Shown here: piece by piece, positions 1 through 9,076 of the stretch | How the letters are laid out: the number at the start of each line of letters is the position of its first letter | Position numbering within the stretch: the stretch's first letter is position 1 | Assembly: GCA_900472625.1 (NCBI GenBank) | Contig: UCIT01000085.1 | Span: 62,001-126,000, forward strand | DNA length: 64,000 bases | DNA from: Hyphomicrobiales bacterium | GTDB taxonomy: Bacteria > Pseudomonadota > Alphaproteobacteria > Rhizobiales > Rhizobiaceae | Reading direction: 5' to 3' | Program-made: the position numbers and the translations under genes | The notes under the pieces: generated by a model | What the model was told of the DNA's origin: nothing | The model's database searches: none | The model's input: only the letters and a program-made list of their open reading frames with translations

Positions 1-3000
1 GACGATGTGAAGCGTGTCGTTGTCGGCGCCGCCGTCAACCGTGTCCGAGCCATCGCCGACGCTATAGGAGAAGGTGTCGTTGCCGGCACCGCCCGAGAGA
101 ACGTCGTTGCCCGCACTACCCGAGATGAAGTCGTCGCCGGCACCGCCGGTGATGGTGTCGTTGCCGGCACCGCCGCGGATGAGATCGTCACCAATGCCGC
201 CGTCGAGGATGTCGTTGCCGGCGCCGCCGGTGATGACATCGTTGCCTTCGCCGCCGTCGATCGTGGCACCAGCCACGCCCGGAGCGGATGGGGTGACCGA
301 AACCTCGGCGATCAGCGATCCGTAAGCCGTGTCACCGCCAGCCGCGAACTGGAGCGTCGTGGACGATCCGGTTGCGGTAAAGGTGATGGTGCGCTCAACG
401 AATGTGCCTGCCACCGTTCCCCATGTCACGCCTGCTTCTGCATTGTCGACGAAGGTCTGCGTCACGCCACCGACGATGACCGTTACCGAGGAGGTCGTCA
501 GGTTGGTATGGCCGAGCAGGTCCGGATTGGTCGCCTGCAAGAAGCTGACGGTATAAGTCTGCCCTGCCACGGTGGCAAAGCTCTGTTCGATCACACCGGC
601 CGAGACGCCCTGCATATCGATTGCGTTCACGCCGGCCGGGAACTTGGCGCCGAGCGAACCCGGGGTCACCAACAGATCCACGGTACCGCTATTCACGGTC
701 CAGCCACCACCGAGTTCGGTGGTATCCGAACCGCCGCTGACCATCCGCTCGCCAGGTCCCTTGAAACCGCCGTTGACCAGCAGCTCGGTATTGGCGGTGA
801 TCCGGTCATTGCCGATTCCACCGGTTAGTTTGTCAGCGCCGCCGCCGCCTTCGATGACGTCATCGCCATCGCCGCCGTCGATCGTGTCGTTGCCGGCACC
901 GCCGTAGAGTCTGTCATTGCCGGCACCGCCGAGGATGGTGTCGTCGCCGTCAAGGCCCGAGATCAGGTCATCGCCATCGCCGCCGATCAGGTAGTCGTTG
1001 CCCTTGCCGCCGCCGATGGCGTCGTTGCCGGCACCGCCGTCGATCGTGACGCCGCCGCCATTGTCGCTGGTGTAGTCGTTCTTCAGCAGGATGATGTCGT
1101 TTCCGTCGGTGCCGACGATCTTTTCGATGCCTGACAGCGTCGGGCTGTCGGCGTTGTATGAGTCGAACACGAAGCCCGCGGACCCTTCACGGTCCAGCAC
1201 GATGGTGTCGGTGCCGGCACCGCCGATGACAGTGTCGCTCGATCCGGCAAGGCCGGCCAGGCTCAGTTCTTCAAGGTGTCCGTTTCCGAGATCGATGACG
1301 CGCGGGCCGTATGGCCCGGCTTCGGCGAGGTCGGCGCCGAGCTTGAAGGTGTCGTCACCTTCGCCGCCCTCGAGCGTATCGGCGCCCTTGCCGCCGACGA
1401 GCAGGTCGTTGCCGGCGCCGCCAACCAGATGGTTGTTCTCGTCGCCGCCGATCAGGATGTCGTTGCCGCTCGAACCATAGGCATCGACAGTCGCGCCCAG
1501 CGCGTCATGGCCGACGACATTGCCGCCGTTGATGCCGGTCCGGTCGGCCGCAGAATGAGCCGCAACCGTTTGGTCGCCGACGGTCTGCGCGGAACCGCTG
1601 AGGTTGACGAACACGCCTGTGGTCAGGTTGTCGTAGTGGATCGAGCCGATCGAGCCTGCGGCATCGACACGGATAGTGAAGCTGCCGGATGCGGGGTCGC
1701 CGTCGCTGTCGGTGGCGGTGAAGCCAAAGCCGAGATCGAGATACTGCGTGCCGTTGACCGGTGCAGCGTGGTCGAGCGGTTGCAGCAGCTGGAAGGCATA
1801 AGCGCCAGTTGCCTGGTCGGTGAGCGTGACGATGAAGACCGCGACGCCGGCCGCCGTTGCCGTCAAAATGGTATGGTCGGCATTGAAGGCATAGGTGATC
1901 GTATTGCCGTTCGACGACAGGCCTTGCGGAGCCTGGAAGTTTCCGAACGCTACCGAGCGATTCGCGGTGCCGCCATTGTTATCGTCCGCACCCCAGGTGA
2001 TGCCGAGCGACTGGCCGCTGATCGAGGTGACGCCGTCTTCGGAGATGGCGCCGACCGGGAGCGTGCTCGACAATGACGGGACAGTGTCGTTGACGGTGAC
2101 AGTGAACTGGCTCGAGGCCGTGTCGCCATCGCCGTCGGTTGCCGTGAAGTTGAAGCTGATTGTCTGAGATGCGCCCTGCTGATCAAGGCTGTCGAGCAGC
2201 GTGAACTTGTACTGGCCGGTGTCCTTCGACAACTCGACCGTAAAGATCAGTCGACCGTCTGCAGAGATTGCCTTCAAGCCGGTGTTGTCCGGCGAGAATT
2301 CGTAGTGGATCGCCTGGCCGTTGGAGACAAGACCGGTGGTGTTCTGGGTCGTGTTGAAGACGACCGAACCGGTTGAGTCCGCGCCCCACTGCACGCCGAG
2401 AGAACCTTGGGCGACCTGCGCCGTGAAATGCTGAAGCTCGACGTCGTCGATCAGGATCTGGTTGCCGGTTCCGCTGGTCTGCGTTATCTCCACGCGCAAC
2501 TGCCAACCCGCGTATTCGCTGCCGATCAGCGGCGAATTCAGATCAACCGAAGCCCACTTGCCATCGGCTGGAACTGGCAGCGCGAGGCTCGACAGCTCCA
2601 CTGTCGTGATACCGTTCGTCGCGAACAGCTTGACGATACCGCCGCCGAATGTCTGGTCGGTACGATCACCGACGTCGAAGTGGACGGAGTAGACCTGTCC
2701 GGCGACGAGCGTGGTGCCGGTGTCCTTTGCGAGGACAGCACCGCTGTGCAGCCATACAACATTGCTGCCGTTATGGCCGGCCGGATCGATGATGTCGCTG
2801 CTCGGTGCGAAGACGCCGCCGGTTCCGCCGGTGATCGTCCAGCCCGACGGAGCGGTGTAGGTGTAGTTGCCTCGGCTGTCTGCTTGCACGCCGTTCTGAC
2901 CGGTGGCTAGGTTGTCCTGCTCGAAGCTGCCGTTGGCGAGCGGATCGAGAGAGCCGGCTTCGCTTACGGTGGCGGATGCCGGAGTGCTGATGACCGGGCT

Positions 3001-6000
3001 GTCGTCGATGACGCCGATGGTGAAGCTGGTCTTGATCTGGTCGCCGTCGGAATCCCGGACAGTGGCGTTGAAGGTCAACGAGAGCACATCCTCGTTCGCC
3101 GCACCAGAAGCCTTGACCGGATGATCGAGAGCGCCCGACAGAACGAAGTTGTAGCCGCCCGTTCCGGTGTCGCTCAGCGTGACCGTGAAGATGGTTTCGT
3201 TGCCGACATGCGCCGTAAGAACCGTGCCGTTGGCCGACAGAGTGTAGGTCAGGTGATCACCGCCGGAAGTGAGATCGGCAAGCGCAATCGTCTGGTTACC
3301 ACTCTTAACGGAGATAAACGCTGCCGCGTCCGTCGCCGAAATATCCATGGAACCGGTAACTGTCGCGAAGACGACCGAGCGGTCGCCGAGCGCGCCGACG
3401 CCGCCGTTGACGACGGCATTGGCGTCGTCCGAACCCCAGAGAATGTTGAGCGCGCCGCCCGCAGACTTCGTGGTCACATCGACTTGGTGGCCAAGGAAGG
3501 AGAAGTCGCCATCGACGCCAGGGGAATTGTCCTCGTTTCCGCCCTTGAGTTCTTCTTCCTCGACATAGCGGGTGATGATCTGACCGATCGCCAGCGGCAC
3601 GTCGTCGGTTACGGAGACCGCAAAGTCGACGTTGGCCTTGTCGCCATCGGAATCGGTGGCAACGGTATGGAAGGTCAGCTTGAGCGCATCTTCGCCCTGA
3701 ACGTTCTGATCGAGCGAACCTTGGAGCTTGAAGCTGTAGGAGCCGGTGCTGTCGTCATTGACGGTAACCGTGAAGATGGTTTCGCCGTGTGCGGATGCGA
3801 CCAGCTTGGTGCCGTTATCCGACAGGACATAGGTCAGTGCCTGGCCGTTCGAGGTCAGGGCAATGGCATTTCCAAGGCTGTCGACCGCCGAAATCGCGCT
3901 GGAGGATGTCGCGGTCGAGAACACCAGCGAGCGGCCGGCGCCGTCATTGCGGTTATTGACGTCGTAATTGTCGGCGCCCCAGGAGATGTTGAGCTTGCCT
4001 GTTGCCGTCGTCGATTCCTTCAGGAGGTCATTGCCACCGCTAAGATCGTCTTCGTTGACAGATGCGCTGTCAGATGCGGTCCAGGCGATCACATCGTCCT
4101 TGACGTTGATGGTCAGCGTGCCGTTGGCGGTGTCGCCGTCGCCGTCCGTCACCTGATAGCCGATGGTGAAGGACTGGTTGTTCTCACCGTTGCCGGCAAC
4201 GTGCTGGATCGCAGCAAGCTGCTTGACCTCGTAATCGCCCGAGGTCTTGTCCTCGGCAAGTGTGATGCTCAGGACATTCACGGCGACGCCGTGCTGAATC
4301 TGCGAAATGACGATGATGCCGCTGTCTTCCGACACCGTCTGGAAGAACGATCCCTCTGCAGTTGCAGTTGATGCAAGAACCGTACTGCCCGCACTTGCGC
4401 CGGTCAGGATAAGCGCACCCACGCCGTCGGCGCCGTAGGAATGCGCCAGCGTACCGGTGGTGTGGTCTACAACGGCGGCGCCGTTGCCACCCGTCATCGC
4501 ACCGTCGTCGAGGTGGACGACATCATTCTTGGATACGATCGGGCTGTCGTCGATGACGCCGATGGTGAAGCTCGTCTTGACCTGGTCGCCGTCGGCGTCA
4601 CGTACAGTGGCGTTGAAGGAGAACGACAGAACATCTTCGAGCGCTGCGCCCGAGGCCTTGACCGGATGATCAAGAACACCATCGAGGACGAATTTGTAGC
4701 CACCGGCGCCGGTGTCGGTCAGCGTCACGGTGAACACAGGCTTGCCGTCGGCGGTTGCGGTAAGGACCGTTCCGTTGCCGGACAGCGTGTATGTCAGCGG
4801 CACGCCAGAGGATTTCAGCGTGCTGAGATCGATCGCCGTGCTGCCGCTCTTGACGGAAATGATGTCTGCTGCCTGCTCGGCTGTTAGAACCTGCGGAGCA
4901 TCCAGGACAGCCGTCACGCCGGCAAATACGACCGAACGATCGCCAAGGCCACCAACGCCGCCGTTTGCCACGGCATTGCCGTTGTCGGAGCCCCAGGAGA
5001 TTAGCAGCGAGCCGCTGGTGCTGTTGGTCGTAGCGTTGACGTGGCCGAGGAACGGATAGTTGCCATCGGCGTCCGGTGCAATGCCGCCCGGAAGATCGTC
5101 TTCATTGCCGCCCTTGAGCTCCTCTTCCTCAACGTAGTGCGTGACCAGCTGGCCGATCGCCAGAGGCACATCGTCAGTCACGGAAACGGAGAAATCGACA
5201 GCGGCCGGATCACCGTCGGAATCGGTGGCGATCGTGTGGAAGGAAATGCCCAGCGAGTCCTGGCCTGCCTCGCTGTGATCCAGCGGTCCCTGCAGGGTGA
5301 AGGTGTAGGTGCCTGTGCCGTCGTCGTTGAGTTCGACGGTGAAGATCGGCCGTTCGCCCGCATAGGCGTTGAGCGTGGTGCCGTCTTCCGAAAGCGCATA
5401 GGTCAGCGCTATGCCGTTCGATGTCAACGGGACATCCGATGTCACGGCGAGGTTCGCCGAAGCGAAGACCAGCGAGCGGCCGGCACCGTCGTGCGCGCCT
5501 TCCACATCGTAGCTGTCTGCACCCCAGGAGATATTGAGTTTGCCGACAACGCTTGTCGATTCGCGCGGGAAATCGTTGCCGAAGCTCAGATCGTCCTCAT
5601 CGACGGATTTGCTCTCGGACCCCGTCCAGACGATGGTATCGTCCTTGACGTTCAGCGTCAGCGTACCGTCAGCGAAATCGCCGTTGCGGTCGGTGACCTG
5701 GTATCCGATGGTGAATGCCTGGTTGTTTTCGCCCTGGCCGGCGGCATGCTGAATCGCGTTGTTTTCCATGACCGTATACTGGCCGGACCTTGTATCGCTC
5801 AACGTTACCGTCAGCACCGTGACGACGGTCCCGTGCTGGACCTGCGAGATGACGACGCTGCGGCCATCGCCGGACACGGTCTGGAAGAAGGATCCCTCGC
5901 CTGCGGCAGTCGTGCCCAGGCCAGCGCCCGTCAGCAGGACAGTGCCGCCACGGTCGGCGCCGTAGGCAAAGCCGAGCGTGCCCGTTGTGTTCAGCAGAGC

Positions 6001-6714
6001 AGGTACACCGTTGCCGCCCGGAAGCGAGCCGTCGTCAAGCTGCACTTCGGCGTTCAGGAAGGTGACGGGTACATCGTTGATGTTCTCGCGGGCGCCGTCC
6101 GGTGCCGCATCCGCCTGGTTCGTGTCGGCCAGCAGCGAAGCCAGCTGGGTCGGGTCGTTGGCGTTCGGCTGCAGGCCGTCCTGGAAGTCGGCGCCGGAGC
6201 TCGAGGGCGAGGCGCTGGCGGAGTAGGAGCCGTCGGGGCCGGCGGCGACGTTGATGTTGCTCTGTTCGAGGGCGGCGATCACGGCCTGCTGCGGCAGTTC
6301 GACTTCGCCGAGCAGGAAGGTCGGAACGTGCAGTGCGCCGTTGACGATGACGATCTCGGTGCCGTCGGCCTGAACGAGCACGAGATTGTTGCCTTCGACA
6401 TGGATATCGTCGATCGAGGTGCCGGCCGGCAGATGGGCAACGTTGTTCTGATCCGGGACAACCTGGCCGGTGGGCGCGGTCGCGGTGACCTCAGGCGCGG
6501 TCGCGGTGACCTCAGGCGCGGCCGGAAGGCGGCCGGTTGTTTCGGCGGCTGGCGCGGGCTGCTGGTCGGTCGGCTGAATGTTGCTGGCCTGTGCGACCTC
6601 GACGCCCTTTCCGGCGGAAGTCTGCAGGCGGCCATCCTCATGAATATCGGAGATCAAGTCATGCGATGCGTTTTCATGTTCAACGGCAGAGATGCGAGAA
6701 TCTTCGATAGACAT
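1..6714 (-). CDS. Giant RTX/VCBS-like type I secreted adhesin (3' end outside window)
   Basis: The reading frame is in phase from ATG at 6714 at the points checked (4572, 2460, 984) and runs off the left edge; 2,238 codons are visible and the C-terminal secretion signal is missing. Order seen: Ala/Pro/Thr-rich N-terminus with a 7-residue tandem duplication (PEVTATA twice, 6475-6516); a BapA-prefix-like segment (about 95-165); two copies of a ~510-residue super-module (about 222-1245) built of VCBS/T1SS-143-like repeats ending in DGD and IDDSP motifs; a jelly-roll segment starting LANGSFEQ (about 1259-1428); more VCBS-like repeats; Ca-binding RTX nonapeptides GGxGxD in three blocks (about 1745-1791, 1868-1975, 2150 onward), the last two separated by another jelly-roll segment (about 1975-2150). 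Family knowledge: such proteins leave through type I secretion and act at the cell surface in adhesion or biofilm. No secretion genes are in the window. Exact role is inference. Confidence 0.9.
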   Translation of the reverse strand, partial: MSIEDSRISAVEHENASHDLISDIHEDGRLQTSAGKGVEVAQASNIQPTDQQPAPAAETTGRLPAAPEVTATAPEVTATAPTGQVVPDQNNVAHLPAGTSIDDIHVEGNNLVLVQADGTEIVIVNGALHVPTFLLGEVELPQQAVIAALEQSNINVAAGPDGSYSASASPSSSGADFQDGLQPNANDPTQLASLLADTNQADAAPDGARENINDVPVTFLNAEVQLDDGSLPGGNGVPALLNTTGTLGFAYGADRGGTVLLTGAGLGTTAAGEGSFFQTVSGDGRSVVISQVQHGTVVTVLTVTLSDTRSGQYTVMENNAIQHAAGQGENNQAFTIGYQVTDRNGDFADGTLTLNVKDDTIVWTGSESKSVDEDDLSFGNDFPRESTSVVGKLNISWGADSYDVEGAHDGAGRSLVFASANLAVTSDVPLTSNGIALTYALSEDGTTLNAYAGERPIFTVELNDDGTGTYTFTLQGPLDHSEAGQDSLGISFHTIATDSDGDPAAVDFSVSVTDDVPLAIGQLVTHYVEEEELKGGNEDDLPGGIAPDADGNYPFLGHVNATTNSTSGSLLISWGSDNGNAVANGGVGGLGDRSVVFAGVTAVLDAPQVLTAEQAADIISVKSGSTAIDLSTLKSSGVPLTYTLSGNGTVLTATADGKPVFTVTLTDTGAGGYKFVLDGVLDHPVKASGAALEDVLSFSFNATVRDADGDQVKTSFTIGVIDDSPIVSKNDVVHLDDGAMTGGNGAAVVDHTTGTLAHSYGADGVGALILTGASAGSTVLASTATAEGSFFQTVSEDSGIIVISQIQHGVAVNVLSITLAEDKTSGDYEVKQLAAIQHVAGNGENNQSFTIGYQVTDGDGDTANGTLTINVKDDVIAWTASDSASVNEDDLSGGNDLLKESTTATGKLNISWGADNYDVNNRNDGAGRSLVFSTATSSSAISAVDSLGNAIALTSNGQALTYVLSDNGTKLVASAHGETIFTVTVNDDSTGSYSFKLQGSLDQNVQGEDALKLTFHTVATDSDGDKANVDFAVSVTDDVPLAIGQIITRYVEEEELKGGNEDNSPGVDGDFSFLGHQVDVTTKSAGGALNILWGSDDANAVVNGGVGALGDRSVVFATVTGSMDISATDAAAFISVKSGNQTIALADLTSGGDHLTYTLSANGTVLTAHVGNETIFTVTLSDTGTGGYNFVLSGALDHPVKASGAANEDVLSLTFNATVRDSDGDQIKTSFTIGVIDDSPVISTPASATVSEAGSLDPLANGSFEQDNLATGQNGVQADSRGNYTYTAPSGWTITGGTGGVFAPSSDIIDPAGHNGSNVVWLHSGAVLAKDTGTTLVAGQVYSVHFDVGDRTDQTFGGGIVKLFATNGITTVELSSLALPVPADGKWASVDLNSPLIGSEYAGWQLRVEITQTSGTGNQILIDDVELQHFTAQVAQGSLGVQWGADSTGSVVFNTTQNTTGLVSNGQAIHYEFSPDNTGLKAISADGRLIFTVELSKDTGQYKFTLLDSLDQQGASQTISFNFTATDGDGDTASSQFTVTVNDTVPSLSSTLPVGAISEDGVTSISGQSLGITWGADDNNGGTANRSVAFGNFQAPQGLSSNGNTITYAFNADHTILTATAAGVAVFIVTLTDQATGAYAFQLLQPLDHAAPVNGTQYLDLGFGFTATDSDGDPASGSFTIRVDAAGSIGSIHYDNLTTGVFVNLSGSAQTVGDQTVAAHSAADRTGINGGNVVGHDALGATVDAYGSSGNDILIGGDENNHLVGGAGNDLLVGGKGADTLEGGEGDDTFKLGADLAEAGPYGPRVIDLGNGHLEELSLAGLAGSSDTVIGGAGTDTIVLDREGSAGFVFDSYNADSPTLSGIEKIVGTDGNDIILLKNDYTSDNGGGVTIDGGAGNDAIGGGKGNDYLIGGDGDDLISGLDGDDTILGGAGNDRLYGGAGNDTIDGGDGDDVIEGGGGADKLTGGIGNDRITANTELLVNGGFKGPGERMVSGGSDTTELGGGWTVNSGTVDLLVTPGSLGAKFPAGVNAIDMQGVSAGVIEQSFATVAGQTYTVSFLQATNPDLLGHTNLTTSSVTVIVGGVTQTFVDNAEAGVTWGTVAGTFVERTITFTATGSSTTLQFAAGGDTAYGSLIAEVSVTPSAPGVAGATIDGGEGNDVITGGAGNDILDGGIGDDLIRGGAGNDTITGGAGDDFISGSAGNDVLSGGAGNDTFSYSVGDGSDTVDGGADNDTLHIV
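2996..6085 (-). repeat. Two tandem copies of a ~1,545-bp coding super-module in the adhesin gene
   Basis: The string gggctgtcgtcgatgacgcc begins at 2996 and again at 4541, a period of 1,545 bp (515 codons). Each unit encodes the same order of three repeat types: one beginning LDDG and containing GSFFQTVS and GENNQ, one containing KLNISWGAD and GAGRSLVF, and one beginning YVEEEELKGGNED and containing GVGxLGDRSVVFA and ending IGVIDDSP. The two units therefore arose by an in-frame duplication of a multi-domain block. Unit limits are approximate at the upper end. Confidence 0.8.
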
Positions 6715-6980
6715 ACAAAATACCCCAATGAGAAACTGGGGCCAAATAATTCTGCCGGAGATACAAAAGCAATACTACCCAATGGGCGCCGATATAGCCG
6801 GTTATGCATCCACCCAGAAATGTTTAGGAACGGTTAACCGCAAAGGGCTTTAGCCGATAAAATTTGAATAAAAATAGAATGATAGAGGCTATTGCGCCAC
6901 AGCGAAACGGCCCCTCTGGGAGGAGCCGATTCGTGTGCTTTTCATGGTGTTTCCGGGCTTTCCGGCGTGGGTTCCGGCGC
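6715..6980 (-). promoter_or_regulatory. Upstream region of the adhesin gene: palindrome and leader hairpin
   Basis: This 266-bp gap holds the presumed promoter of the adhesin gene. A perfect 10-bp palindrome CGGTTAACCG lies at 6831-6840; on the minus strand it is part of TTAACCGTTCCTAAAC, which differs by one base from the CtrA pattern TTAA-N7-TTAA. Just before the start codon, 6723-6741 forms a hairpin (CCCCA, 9-nt loop, TGGGG) whose 3' arm contains the only purine-rich ribosome-binding candidate (GGGG). An AT-rich stretch lies at 6850-6890. Regulatory roles are inference. Confidence 0.35.
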
Positions 6981-7760
6981 TTATCGCACCGGTGCCACGA
7001 GGCAGAAAAAGGCGCCCTGCGGATCAAGCGCCTGGACGACCCAGCTGCCGCCGGGAACCTCCATCGGGCCGTTGACGACCTGGCCGCCGGCCGCATTGAT
7101 CCGCTCGACGGCGGAATCGATTGATGGAACGTTGAAATAATAGGCCCAGGCGGGCATCGGCACGCTCGGAGGCTTGGTCATGATGCCGCCGACCGGCGTG
7201 CCGTGCTCGGCGAAGATCCGGTAGACGCCCATCGCGCCCATGTCGAAGTCGTGATCCTTGGTCCAGCCGAACAGTTGTTCGTAGAACGTGAAGGCCTCGC
7301 CGCCGTCACCGGCATAGAGTTCGCTCCAACCGAGCGTGCCGGGAGCCGCCAGGGGCGGTTCCGGCGGCGGGTTTTCCATCGGCGCCGGCGTCATGATGCA
7401 GATCACGGCGCCATGCGGATCGGCGACCACGGCAAAGCGGCCCACACCCGGAATATCCTGCGGCGGGCGGCGAACCGAACCGCCGTTGGCAGCAAAATCC
7501 CCGGCGCTCCGGGCGACGTCATCGACGGCGACGTAGCCGGTCCAGTTCGGCGGGATGCCGGTGCCTTCCAGTTCGGCCGGAAACTGCATCATCCCTGCCC
7601 GGCCGACGCGATCCGCCTCGAAGATCGTGTAGGGCGGCTGGCCGGGGACAGTCATCTCGCTGTTACTCCAGCCGACGACCTTGCCATAGAACTCCTTGGC
7701 GCCGGATGGGTCGGGCGTCATCAACTCGCACCAGATGAACTTGCCGTGGGTCTCGGACAT
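6981..7760 (-). CDS. VOC (glyoxalase/bleomycin resistance-like) family protein with two VOC domains
   Basis: 259 residues. Two vicinal-oxygen-chelate repeats are visible: residues about 6-125 (begins KFIWCELMTPDP, has KEFYGKVVGW and VVADPHGA) and about 135-258 (LGWSELYAGD, FYEQLFGW, QALDPQGA). This two-module layout is common in small actinobacterial and rhizobial VOC proteins of unknown substrate; no specific enzyme can be named. The start MSETHGKF at 7760 was chosen over a longer frame because AGGGAGAT precedes it. The gene follows the DUF899 gene by 56 bp on the same strand, so the two are probably co-transcribed from the promoter near 8600 and under the divergent MarR regulator. Confidence 0.85.
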   Translation of the reverse strand: MSETHGKFIWCELMTPDPSGAKEFYGKVVGWSNSEMTVPGQPPYTIFEADRVGRAGMMQFPAELEGTGIPPNWTGYVAVDDVARSAGDFAANGGSVRRPPQDIPGVGRFAVVADPHGAVICIMTPAPMENPPPEPPLAAPGTLGWSELYAGDGGEAFTFYEQLFGWTKDHDFDMGAMGVYRIFAEHGTPVGGIMTKPPSVPMPAWAYYFNVPSIDSAVERINAAGGQVVNGPMEVPGGSWVVQALDPQGAFFCLVAPVR

Positions 7761-7816
7761 CGTGATCTCCCTTTCACTTTTCGTGTTCCGTCTCCGGTCA
7801 GCGATCATCCCAGCCG

Positions 7817-8545
7817 TCAGTGGCAGCAGGATGACGCCTTCGGCGCCTCGACGTACTCGTCATGGCGCTTGACGAAATTCATCGTCGAATCCTCGTTGCG
7901 GCCTTTCGGTGCGCGGTCAAGGATCATCAGCGTGCCGATCAGTTCTTCCGGGCCGCGGGCATAGCTCGAATAGGTGTGGAAGACCTCGCCTTCATCGTTC
8001 CTGATGAAGGCGCTGAGGCCGGGCAGTTCGTCGTTGGCGTGGGCCGGCTCGATCATCGAGAAATTGTAGAAGACCCTGTCCTTCTTCAGATCCTCCGGCG
8101 TGAAGGAGACGTGATAGTCGAAGTTGAAATCGCTGTTGACCGACGACACCCAGGGGAAGCTCCATCCCATGCGGCTCTTGTAGGCCTCGATCTTGTCGAC
8201 CGGCGCGCGGGAGACCGCGACCCAGGTGACGTCGTGGTTGTTCAGATGCGGCAGGGCGCCATCGACATGGTCCGACAGGAAGGAACAGCCGGGGCAGCCG
8301 GCCTCCCAATCGGGGCCGAGCATGAAGTGATAGATGATCAGCTGGCTGCGACCGTCGAACAGGTCCGAGAGGCTCTTGCGGCCGGCCGTCGTGTCGAACA
8401 TGTAGTCCTTGTCGACCTTCACCCACGGCATCGCCATGCGGGCGGCATTGACCTTGTCCCTGAGGTGGGTTGCTTCCTTCTCCTGAAGCAACAGGGCGCG
8501 GCGGGCTTCGAGCCATTCTTCGCGGGAAACGACTGGGTTCTGCAT
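7817..8545 (-). CDS. DUF899 family thioredoxin-like protein
   Basis: 242 residues. The DUF899 pattern is clear: N-terminal VVSREEWLEARRALL, then KVDKDYMF, LIIYHFMLGPDW followed by a CxxC pair in GCPGCSFLSDHVD (residues about 97-109), the redox-like position of this thioredoxin-fold family. The C-terminus ends SSCCH, an extra Cys pair and His. The function of DUF899 proteins is not established; the CxxC suggests thiol chemistry. Start at 8545 is supported by GGAGGG upstream; an in-frame extension to 8629 would run through the promoter. It is first gene of a probable two-gene unit with the VOC gene, divergent from a MarR gene. Confidence 0.85.
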   Translation of the reverse strand: MQNPVVSREEWLEARRALLLQEKEATHLRDKVNAARMAMPWVKVDKDYMFDTTAGRKSLSDLFDGRSQLIIYHFMLGPDWEAGCPGCSFLSDHVDGALPHLNNHDVTWVAVSRAPVDKIEAYKSRMGWSFPWVSSVNSDFNFDYHVSFTPEDLKKDRVFYNFSMIEPAHANDELPGLSAFIRNDEGEVFHTYSSYARGPEELIGTLMILDRAPKGRNEDSTMNFVKRHDEYVEAPKASSCCH

Positions 8546-8594
8546 CGTGTACGCCCTCCTCCGGCGCGACCGAAACGGTCCATTGTGCTTTTCC

Positions 8595-8636
8595 TTGACT
8601 AGATACATTGATATCAATATATATTGCATATGTCAA
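8595..8636. promoter_or_regulatory. Overlapping divergent promoters sharing a 12-bp palindrome
   Basis: Plus strand: -35 TTGACT (8595-8600), 17-bp spacer, -10 TATATA (8618-8623), predicted start about 8630, exactly at the MarR ATG. Minus strand: -35 TTGACA (read from 8636 to 8631), 17-bp spacer, -10 TATCAA (8613-8608), giving a leader of about 56 nt for the DUF899 gene. The perfect palindrome ATTGATATCAAT (8607-8618) lies in the plus-strand spacer and overlaps the minus-strand -10, so one bound MarR dimer would block both promoters. Boxes are read directly; regulation is inferred. Confidence 0.6.
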
Positions 8637-9076
8637 ACTCTGCAGATATCCCGTTCACAACAACGCTCCTGGTGCGCGACACTTGCCTTTGCCTGCACGC
8701 GCAGCGGGCGGCGCGCGCACTTGCAAGGCTTTTCGACGACGCGCTGCGGCCGGCCGGGCTGACCAACGGACAGTTTTCGCTGATGATGTCGCTGAACCGG
8801 CCGGAGCCGCCGCCGATGGGTCCCGTGGCGAAGCTGCTCGCCATGGACCAGACGACGCTGACGGCGGCGCTGAAACCGCTGCAGCGGCGCGGCTGGGTGG
8901 AGGTGATCGCCAACCCCAAAGACCGGCGCGGACGGCTTTTGCGGCTGACGGCCGACGGCCTGCTCGTTCTTTCCGCCGCGCTGCCGATCTGGGAGAGCAC
9001 GCATGCGGCGCTGGAGCAGTCACTGCCGAAGGGCAATGCTACCCGGTTGCGGCAGGATCTGCAGGCGCTGGCCTAG
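8630..9076 (+). CDS. MarR family transcriptional regulator
   Basis: 148 residues from ATG at 8630. The winged helix is visible: GLTNGQFSLMMSL, then MGPVAKLLAMDQTTLTAALK (recognition helix) and the wing RGWVEVIANPKDRRGR followed by LRLTADG, typical of MarR. There is no purine-rich ribosome-binding site upstream, and the predicted transcription start coincides with the ATG, so a leaderless mRNA is likely; a TTG at 8624 is the only other option. It probably represses itself and the divergent DUF899-VOC unit. The signal is unknown. The 3' end overlaps the convergent RES-domain toxin gene by 4 bp. Confidence 0.85.
   Translation: MSNSADIPFTTTLLVRDTCLCLHAQRAARALARLFDDALRPAGLTNGQFSLMMSLNRPEPPPMGPVAKLLAMDQTTLTAALKPLQRRGWVEVIANPKDRRGRLLRLTADGLLVLSAALPIWESTHAALEQSLPKGNATRLRQDLQALA

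Noticed and set aside
1..1500. CRISPR-like short repeats
   Set aside because: The periodic 27-bp pattern encodes RTX nonapeptides; there are no spacers or cas genes.
7..6641. Many open frames on the plus strand and in other minus frames opposite the adhesin gene, up to 598 residues
   Set aside because: They are shadows of a GC-rich, repetitive coding frame. Their translations are Arg/Val/Ala-rich without motifs, while the minus-strand frame gives RTX and VCBS repeats.
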